In this document: positions 55,660 to 64,000 of the stretch, in pieces
How the letters are laid out: every line of letters begins with the position of its first letter
Position numbering within the stretch: position 1 is the first letter of the stretch
Origin: Imbricaverruca yamaguchii
Taxonomy: Eukaryota; Arthropoda; Thecostraca; Neoverrucidae
Length of the DNA stretch: 64,000 nucleotides
Direction of reading: 5' to 3'
Assembly (NCBI GenBank): GCA_034440575.1
Contig: JAOTOL010001634.1
Span: forward strand, 2,247,501-2,311,500
The notes under the pieces: model-generated
What the model was told of the DNA's origin: nothing
Seen by the model: only the letters and a program-made list of their open reading frames with translations
Database searches by the model: none
Translations under genes and position numbers: made by a program

Positions 55660-58600
55660 ACACCTTTTTCACGTTCCTTTGGGTGCGTGAAGCGACCAAA
55701 AGGCAAATCGTGCTTCGTACCATGTTTGAAAAAGACTATGCAGGTGAAACTGTCACCACAGAAGACAACCATGGATAAATTAAGATATGGGCAAGCAAGA
55801 AACTAAGCATCTGACGCTAAGCAAATGACAAAATAACTAGAAATTCTGGCATCCGGTCTACTTACAATTTGCCTTTGGCACCAGCGGTGCAGTTCTCGTC
55901 GCATACGTAAGAGTGGAAGCCAAATGACCGCCGCCATCACGAAACCCAAATGACTGCCGCGAACGAGAAGACAAAAGCAATACGAAGATATGCCCGCTCG
56001 ATATACATGTCAGATACTGTCCAATTTCCTGAAATATCCTGTCCGAACGTTACTCACACATATGCTGACACTAACAACACGCTTTAATTTGTAGACATCC
56101 AACCTACCTTACATTGACCCAGTACTTTACATTGACGCTTTACATTGACGCATATATGTATACATATATGTGTCAATGTAAATATATATTGCGTCAATGT
56201 CAATGTATACAATAATTCACCTTCACTGTAACTGATTGCAGCTACGGTAACTGCCAGAAAGTGTCCAAGAGGGGAGAAATAGGCGCGTGCGCGCAATTGC
56301 TGCGGCATGGCCGCTACCAGCGGCTGTGCCAACTATGATCAGCTGCTCAACTCAATGGAATAGCCGCATTAAACTTCCTCGAGGAAATTTGGACCGGGGG
56401 TAGATACAGGGAACACTTGACGTCCCATGGCGTAGTTAGGTTATCCTCCCATGATACCCCTCCGGGCGGGGAGTGCCCTGCCCCTTCAACGATCTTTTCC
56501 TCTCAAAATCGCCTTTTCCAGAGGTAAAGGGATCCACTTGATAAGAAACGCACCCTTTAGTATACTCGAGTGCATCTTCACCGCTGAACAAATTTTCAGC
56601 CGAAGGCGCCCTTCCTAGAAAATGTGCTACCTCATTAGTTCATTCATTGAGAGACAGGAGCTGATCTAACACCATCAATGCAAACTACTTGCCTTTCATT
56701 TACAAAAACATCAATACAAGCCCTTACCAGAAAGTCTCAGATCACCTGTTCATGTTTTTCCGTGATCTGAACCTTCGTGTTCCTCTTTGCCTTTATTGTC
56801 TATTTCCAGGATATGGAATGGTGTTATTGACATGACTTTGAAATACTCAGATACTCAGCTTGGAATGCACTGGCATGCGTTTACGGTGGCTCAGAGCAAA
56901 GCAAACTTTTGTAGTAAGTTCTCCTTCGTATTTTACTGAGTTGTAGTCGCAGTTGTAATTAGTATATTGTTGACCTTTTGTGAAGCAGCCGACCTGGATT
57001 TAGCCCAGGTTAGTGATACATAGTGAGTTGTGCGTAGTATATTTAAGGTGGTAAATTAATATCATATATTTTGTTTCATGAAACACAACTTTACTCCTAC
57101 AACTTACCGTTTACTAATTACACGACATTTTGCTTTATGACACGGGCTACATGAATGGGAAGGCTTGACTGATTGATCGATCGATTTGATTTGATTGACT
57201 TGATTTGATTTTAACTTCATTCATTCTAATGAAAAACCAGCAATAACCACACCACATTTTCTAAGGTTCGCCACGGGCGTCTCCTTCATCGGTCGGCCAT
57301 GTTCCGCGATCGATAGTGACAAATTGATAACCATGAATCAAATTATACAATAGTCTTCTATGTTGCCAACCATCCATCAATTTATCCAGTATTTTTTAGT
57401 ATGAAGAGCCATAAACCACTGCCTTCAAAGGCACGGTGGACAATGTCATGACATTCTGAAACATGGCGCGTGTAATAACGATCACGAGACGCAACTGCGA
57501 AAGAAAACTGGACCCAATGTGGGAGGAGTAGCTCTCGATACAGAGGAACAGGATGAGGGACGGTGACTCAGGAAAAGGCAGAAAGAAGTCTTCAGAAAAT
57601 CTGAACACGCTTTGGGACATTGGATATCCGATGATATTGAAAAGCTAATCAAAAGTCAGCATCCACCGGACAAAGGTATGGAAGAAGACACATTTATACG
57701 AGGATCAACGGGCACCCGCCAGTCAACAATGAGTGGGAATGCCAGTGTCTCTTGTCAAGAGAGAGAGCATCAGCTCTCAACACAACAATCTCGTGATGAG
57801 CCATAGACAACCAAAGCTAGATTATGAACCGAAGCTAAAAGCAGCGATGAATATATGGAAATCAAGCAGCTCAAAGTCACAGCTATAACCACTATACAGA
57901 CACCAGAAAGCTAAAAATATCGATCAGCCTTCCCGACGCACTAGCACCGGCATGCCCACAGCCAAGGGAGTACAGTGGTACAGTGGTACAGTCGATACCG
58001 ACAGCATACTGACAGCCGAGACAGCCGACTGATACTAACTGTATCGATCAGCCTTCCCAACACCATCAAAGCACCTGCTGTCAATGAAGTGGCTGATTGC
58101 TTCGGGATGTCAAATTATCAGCTGTGTACGCATCGGTAACTGTTTATTGATCTCCAGCAGGTGTGCATCATTCGCATCAATCTCAATCATTATGTCAAGA
58201 GACTGAAAACAGATCTGTAGATTCCTTTCATGAGACTTGTGCATTTGAATTTTGTTATCCACAAAGTCGTGTCTCACATAAAGTCGCCGTGAAATGTTGT
58301 CACGTTTAGTACCTAAGGCCTCAGGCAGTTGTTCTCGCTCTCTGCAGTAACAAGATGTAGGACACTGTGTAACAATATATTGCAAGGAAGCTGGACCGCT
58401 CGTTGTGCTCAATGGCTTCGCGTACGACAGCTTCTCAGTCGATTACACGAAACGAGTTGATGCCACCTCGCATCTGAAGGCTACCACCAACGACATGTCA
58501 AAGAGAGGATAAACTGACAAATGACAATGAAAACACACAAAAGATTGCAGGGTAAGATGCGCAGACAAACTCTTCGTCACGGAGACGAAGAGGGAGGAAG

Positions 58601-58806
58601 AAGAGAGTCCCATCTGTCAAGGGGTTAGACAGAAGAGAGAGATATATATATATATATATATTGGATTGTCGTGAAGAGTGTTTAGAGGCGTGCCGGACCA
58701 TCGAGATCACTTGCTCCGTCCTTAAAGCGAGAGGGTTCTGCAAGCAAGTTTTGAAGGCAGGCGTGCCTTTGCGTTAAAGGAGCTTTACGTTATAGTGCAT
58801 GTGACG
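54785..58806. other. Long stretch with no recognisable gene
   Basis: Holds an (AT)n array at 55580-55657, a near-perfect 44-bp palindrome at 56139-56182 (TTTACATTGACGCATATATG half-site, one mismatch) and a short (TA)n at 58641-58661. Open frames show no family signature. Confidence 0.45.
55580..55657. repeat. (TA)n microsatellite
   Basis: About 39 uninterrupted TA units, source of Tyr-Ile shadow frames on both strands. Confidence 0.95.
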
Positions 58807-58810
58807 TTAA

Positions 58811-59642
58811 CCCGCGCCATCTCTCCGGTCAGATACTCACACCCCGTCTCGGGGTGGGGGTGGGACGGATAGTAACCCCTTCTAAAATCCGAAATAAGCG
58901 TTGCGCGAAAACGAAAGAGGTGTCATCGGAAAGCGCTCGACGAATGGGGTCCGGATCCACCCCGAAAACAATTTTCTCACAAAAGTGACGTTACTAGGGG
59001 ACTACATTTTCACGACTTTTCACAACTTACATTATGTTTTTGGCTTTGGGGAGTTCATTTTGGGGATATATGAAAAGCAAAATTTGTTTGGAAGGAGAAA
59101 AGGACAGCGAAATCGACCAGGGCCATACATATATTTTGGCCTCCCAAAATATTTTTTTTTAATTCCAGAATCTTGAGTTTTCAAGTTTTCTTTGATTTGC
59201 CTTCTTAAATTGGTAGAGCAGACCGAGAAACGTTGTTGGTAGTCAACTTGCACTGATAAAAATGCTTACTTTAGCCAGAATCTTGCATTTGAACTGCAAT
59301 TCGCAAATATGCCAAATTTACATGTGGTGAAAAACGGAAAAAAGATAAAAATTCCACTCGTACATTTTATTGCATCCCTAAAGATAAGCAAACGCTGAAA
59401 GTTTCATTAAAATATCTGTATCCGTTAAAGTGTGACGACTGGGTGAACTTTTTTGGAGGTGAGCTCACTTGACCTTGACTAACTCGTTGACTCTAGATGA
59501 CGTGACTCAAACATTTTGAGACAGCATGCCAAATTGATGTGGAAAAAAGGGTATGCCAAATTTGGGTGCGCTGCCGTGCGCTGTTCGTCCACTATCCGGG
59601 AAAAAACTGAAGGGGGTTGAAGACCCCCCGAGACGGGACGGG
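58811..59642 (+). mobile_element. TTAA-flanked element, family B, copy 2
   Basis: TTAA 58807-58810 and 59643-59646 flank CCCGCGCCATCTCTCCGG and ...GAGACGGGACGGG. Shares GAAAGCGCTCGA, TTTTCACGACTTTTCAC, CAGCGAAATCGACCA-like and GTGACGACTGG blocks with copy 1. Confidence 0.8.
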
Positions 59643-59649
59643 TTAAGGT

Positions 59650-61134
59650 GCTGAACATCTACCAGGTGTTTAGAGCTTTTGTTTACTTTGCTCATTCGTA
59701 AGATTATTTCTAATGGGGCTGGGGAGGGTTGAATCAAGTTGATTTTGCCAGGGGGCAGTCATTAGCATACTCTTGTCGAAAACACCGAAGGATCTTTAAC
59801 GTGCGGGCAAAGAGGTAATTTACAACACGGCCTACCACATCGGCTGCTTCGCGTTAGTTGTTAGTAGTAGTTAATAGCAGCACGTATTTATGCAGGATTG
59901 CGTGCGAGATTAGTAGGGTGTTTTGGAGTTCCGCTCATTAAAGTCCGCTGTACATTCGGCAATGTACCATTACTAGGGCTGGCAAATAGGAGCGTAGGCT
60001 GTGCCACTTCACAGCAATTCCTGGTAGGCCGTACCGCTTCACAGTTACGGGCTGCGTGACAGTTCATCAGGTTTACCACGGGCCGTGCCCCATCCATAGG
60101 AATTTGCTTGTGCGGTCTTCACGTGGCCATTTGCCGTTCAGCTATGAAGTAAGTAGCACGGATCTACGCTGTTCCCGCCTCGCATTTCTCAGTTGGCCAA
60201 ACAACATTATTAGTTCAGCGAGCAGGCTACCACTGCACTCCTGTCGACAAACAAAAATTGATCGTTGCGGATTTCTGAATTCGGCAACACAGAATGAGCT
60301 GCAAAGGTTGGAAGCAAAGACGTAGCGAAAAGAGATGGGAGGTTTATGATGTCAAGGAAGCATTCTCTTGTCCTTAAAGAATGATGTGGTGCACAACGTT
60401 TGCACTTTTTACAAATGTAATTATAATTATTGCTGGGGTGGCTTCATGGACCGGGATCCGGTTCCTAAACAGAGCTTGTTGCGTGAGACCTGGCCGCACC
60501 ACCGATCCACGAATTGCAGTTATACAGTATAATTTCGGCAAAACGCTTCACGTGCTGTCAATGCACCGACACGGCCACCATAGTAGCTCGTGCTCGACCT
60601 TACCGTGCCAGGTGTCAGCTGACCCTCCAAGCCGGGGGCTAAAAGGGATCGCGTGAAGAGACCCGAAGGTTCCCTGAGACCGTGGATGCCCCCTGTATTT
60701 TTAAGACAAGGAGACCAGTGCGTTCAAGCCGATTCAGCTACTGGGATGGCGAACCCCAAGGCGGTACTTACTTCCTTAATTCAGATTCACTGACAAATCG
60801 ATTGATTACTGGTCTAACTTACGCATGTTTCATTCAGAATCACACGTCGTTGAGCGTACGGCATATCGTATTGCGGTATATATGATATATTATCTTTTAT
60901 TGATATATCGTGCACTGCATTACATGTGGTACATTCAGATTTCTCCGCGGGTAAACAGAATCTTGAAGCGGATATTTTCAAATTTTTATACGATAATAAG
61001 TTCTTAAGTTATGTTTCATTTTGGCGTGTAACTGAGTCATCGGTCATTTTGACCACGTGACATGCGTCCAATGGTGTTCTTGCCTTTGCACCACAGTCGC
61101 CCACCGACAATATTTGACCGTTTATCGTGCAGGC
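59650..61134. other. No recognisable gene
   Basis: Anonymous DNA; TATGATATATTATC-type AT-rich sequence around 60880-60900. Ends with acceptor-like TTATCGTGCAG just before the Tc1-like domain. Confidence 0.4.
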
Positions 61135-61401
61135 ATGGCCGACCACCTACATTATTTTGAAAAGGGTAAGCTGGTCAGCGTCAAGGAATTAGGATTCAGT
61201 GACAGTGAATGCGCCAGAATAATTGGAAGGAGCGTAAAGGAGGTGACGAAGTGGTGGAACCGTTATCAGTATCAGAGTTGGGTACGAGGACCAGGAAGCG
61301 GTATGTCCGCAAGCGAAGAAACACTCCAGAGTGATATGCTGCAATTGTTGGTGTCAGTATTTAATTTTAACTTGTATCACTTTGCAAGTATTATCGCGTA
61401 A
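61135..61401 (+). pseudogene. Tc1/mariner-like transposase N-terminal DNA-binding domain
   Basis: The first ~55 codons (FEKGKLVSVKELGFSDSECA RIIGRSV, KWWNRY, GPGSG) follow the paired helix-turn-helix and GSGRP pattern of Tc1-type transposases. The usual GRP reads GSGM and homology fades after about codon 65. No DDE catalytic domain is present downstream. An acceptor-like CGTGCAG|GC sits just before the ATG, so this could alternatively be an exon of a domesticated HTH protein. Functional status is uncertain. Confidence 0.55.
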
Positions 61402-61614
61402 CACTTAACTAAGTGCAATATGCTTTATGACACTACAGGTTCTTCGTAGTCAGCACATGCTAAGGATTTAAATGCTTTAATTATAGTCATTTGTTCAGCT
61501 TGAGTCATTCCAATAAATCGTGAAATGTGATATGTCTTTGCATGATTACGTTTATAACTAGTGTTCCATAGAAGCCTCGGACATTTTTTCTTGTATTTAA
61601 TTTCAGCGATGGTG

Positions 61615-61618
<4 letters not shown>

Positions 61619-61692
<74 letters not shown>
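61619..61692. repeat. (AT)n microsatellite
   Basis: About 37 AT units. A short family A fragment (TAGGTTAATGCCTTTAAGGT CAAATGAGG) lies just after, at about 61757-61787. Confidence 0.9.
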
Positions 61693-61694
<2 letters not shown>

Positions 61695-61799
61695 AAATCA
61701 ACGAAAATTGGAAGACAAAGACTGTGGTCACTTCTCTGTAGCACACATTTCATGATCCTAGGTTAATGCCTTTAAGGTCAAATGAGGTTGATCGATGAG

Positions 61800-62604
61800 C
61801 CGGCGCCACGGCGCCTGCGAAGCCCTTGTGGAGGCAGCCGGACAGTCGACTTTTCACCCCCCCCCACAACACCCATGTTTACCAACAGGCGTCACACATT
61901 CGCTCCGCATGTGATGCGCAATTAAAATCGAGTCAGAAATCATTACAACATTCCTCTACGTGTGTTTCGTCAACAGTCAGAAGAGTTGGGCGGAATCCCC
62001 GCGTCTCCGGTGCTTGTGTTAAAACAATTTTACAGAATCTGATCTCTTTTAGCAGTCCGTTACTCAATCGCTTACTGCGGTTCTGCTCACCAGTCCCGCT
62101 TTCTGGTCGCTTATTGCGTGGTCATCCTCTTTAATTCCGCTCCCTTGTTAGGCTGTCAATTGCCAATATTTGCATATATTTAGTTCTTCACGTTCACATA
62201 AAGGGGCAAAAATACATGCTACATTACAACTGTTTGTTTCTGAGTTACTGCTGTGTAGGCCGACTGAGCTGGCGACAGGCTGCATGAGTGTGACCAAACC
62301 GGTGGCATGTGAAGCATCCTTCTGACGAAAAGGACACCCTGATGCGCGGTATAACTCTTTCCCCAAAAAAGGAAGCATGGCACTGTTGGGCAGTGAATGA
62401 CATGTATGATATATATATGTTCTTGAAATGTTCACTCACACGGCGATGACACGATCCGCACCCCCACTCTACTCCAGCACCGCCAGCACCACGACCCCTC
62501 AACTAGACTCTTCTCTTCAATCGTAAGCGGCCGATATCACCTCAAGATGGCATCGGCTGGACAAACTCGGCAACAACGGCAGCAATAGCAATGTGTGCTG
62601 GTCT
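61800..62604. other. No recognisable gene
   Basis: Anonymous sequence; the 95- and 102-residue frames have no family signature. Confidence 0.4.
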
Positions 62605-62608
62605 TTTA

Positions 62609-63586
62609 ACACGCGCCCTGAGGGGCCTCTGAAAATTACACGCACTGTAGGGTGCGGATTACGCCCCCTATAAGATCTCGGGTCCTATTAAGGCTATAGC
62701 AACGAAATTCACAGAGTGAATGGATACGATAGTGAACTCTATTGTGTGCAAATTTCATGACCTTAGGTAAATGTCTTCAAGGTCAAATGAGGTCAAAATA
62801 GCAAAATGTTCTCGTTTTGCGTGGCTTGGCTTGTCATTGTTATGGATCGCTGTGATTGTGTTCAAATGCTCCAAAATTGGCATTAATGATGCTTTGGACA
62901 TTACTAATGATGCAATACAGATACCAGATCCGCCATTTGACCTCAGGTCACCTATATATAAGCACTTTATCAGGTCATTATCTGCTCCAGTTACCGGAAC
63001 CGGGCTGCCAACCAGACTGCTCTGTTGGGCGGCTCGGCACGATCGGCTTCGAAAATAAAGGAGTGAAATACATGAATACAGTATGGAAACGCTTAGGTAC
63101 ACACTGCCAGGCAGTAGATTTCTGGATGTGTAGGGAGCAACATGCAAAGTGACATCAATCGCATGAGAGTCATTTGCATTTATGATAATATTCCAGCTGA
63201 CCAAGTTTGGTTCCATTAGCCTGTCATGAACTTGACCTGACTTGACCTCGGCGACCTAACATGACTTTTAAATTATATAGGATAACAATATGCACCAAGC
63301 AAGTCGCCAGTGTTGTCAAGAACACTTCCCTATCGCCAATATGCGGAGAAGCGCATCAGCGCCGATTTTTGTGGTCTGGCGTTGTGAATTGTTTTTACTT
63401 TAACGGCACCTAACTTGAAAAATTTTCGGCCGATTTCTATTTATTTTTTGCTTTAAACAATGCGCCGGTCATTTCTAAGGTTGTACGCGAAAAATGATGC
63501 GTATATCGGCCGGTACAATATGGAGCTATGGACGAAAAATCGGTAGGACTTGGCCGATTTCGCCATCCCACCTCCTAGGGCATGCG
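62609..63586 (+). mobile_element. TTAA-flanked element, family A, copy 3
   Basis: TTAA 62605-62608 and 63587-63590 flank CACGCGCCCTGAGGGG and CCTCCTAGGGCATGCG. Internal blocks match copy 1 (ATGGATCGCTGTGATTG, TGACCTCAGGTCACCTATAT, CCTGTCATGAACTTGACC). 978 bp, non-coding. Confidence 0.82.
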
Positions 63587-63590
63587 TTAA

Positions 63591-63957
63591 CCTGTCATGA
63601 ACTTTACCTGACTTGGCCTCGGTGGACTTGACATGACTCTTGAAACAATATAGCATAACAATGTACATCAAACAAGTCGCTAGTATTGCCAAAAACACTT
63701 CTTTTTGCCAGTATACGGGAAGCGCATCAGCGCCGATATTTGTGGTCTGGCGCTGAGAATTTTTTGTTTACTTTAGCGACCCTAAACTCGAAAAAAATTT
63801 CGGTCGATTTTCATTTTGTCTTGCTTCAATCAACGCGCCGGTCATTTATTAAGCAGGTACACAAACAATGGCGTATATCGGCCGGTAAAATCTGGAGTTA
63901 TCTACGAAAAACCGGAGGGGTGGGCGGATTTCGCCCCCCCCCCCTCCAGGGCGCGTG
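63591..63957 (+). mobile_element. Solo 3' module of family A, TTAA on both sides
   Basis: Begins CCTGTCATGAACTTTACCTG right after TTAA 63587-63590 and ends CCTCCAGGGCGCGTG before TTAA 63958-63961. It repeats the last ~370 bp of the preceding copy (63220-63586). Confidence 0.8.
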
Positions 63958-64000
63958 TTAAATACCGTAATAGCATTCACAGTGTGCGCACTCAATGCTC

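Overview
This is a repeat-dominated eukaryotic window, most likely from an invertebrate and plausibly an arthropod. The evidence is spliced genes with GT-AG introns, tRNA-derived SINEs, CR1-like, I-like and Penelope-like retroelements, several hAT and TTAA-flanked DNA transposon families, long (AT)n arrays and very low coding density. I cannot name the species. I see no prokaryotic operons, true tRNA or rRNA genes, or CRISPR array.

Layout. 0-4 kb: anonymous DNA with a duplicated ~345-bp block, a perfect hairpin and SINE copy 1. 4.0-6.6 kb: 5'-truncated CR1-like LINE ending in an octamer tail, then a minisatellite. 7-11 kb: dispersed repeats. 11.2-13.5 kb: decayed I-like LINE (RT, RNase H, zinc knuckle) interrupted by SINE copy 2. 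13.7-15.9 kb: broken gene of an unnamed transposase-like family, with more fragments at 19.6-20.2 kb. 17.7-18.3 and 25.6-26.2 kb: 3' ends of the I-like LINE. 21.8 kb: one thioredoxin exon, the only conventional host-gene exon I recognise. 22.5-24.2 kb: minisatellite split by a 0.9-kb foldback element. 24.9-25.4 kb: SINE copies 3 and 4. 26.3-29.4 kb: full hAT transposon with a two-exon BED-finger transposase. 32.3-37.2 kb: intact three-exon minus-strand gene for a 786-residue TTF-finger/DUF4371/hAT-dimerisation protein, with MITEs in its introns. 38-40 kb: cluster of hAT-type MITEs. 42.7-43.3 kb: Penelope-like GIY-YIG remnant. 46.3-54.8 kb: TTAA elements around a minus-strand I-like LINE with ORF1, plus two GC-rich minisatellites. 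58.8-64 kb: more TTAA elements and a Tc1/mariner-like DNA-binding domain.

How the parts relate. The SINE 3' end closely matches the 3' tail of the I-like LINE (GTCGATG..., AAAACCA and (TAAC)-like repeats), so the LINE probably mobilised the SINE. The hAT and TTAA MITEs imply hAT and piggyBac transposases acting in trans; the 26-29 kb element and the 32-37 kb gene show hAT-type proteins present locally. The strongest novelty candidates are the intact TTF/hAT gene, which lacks visible terminal repeats, the unnamed transposase-like family, the SINE-LINE tail sharing, and the modular TTAA elements loaded with AGGTCA half-sites.
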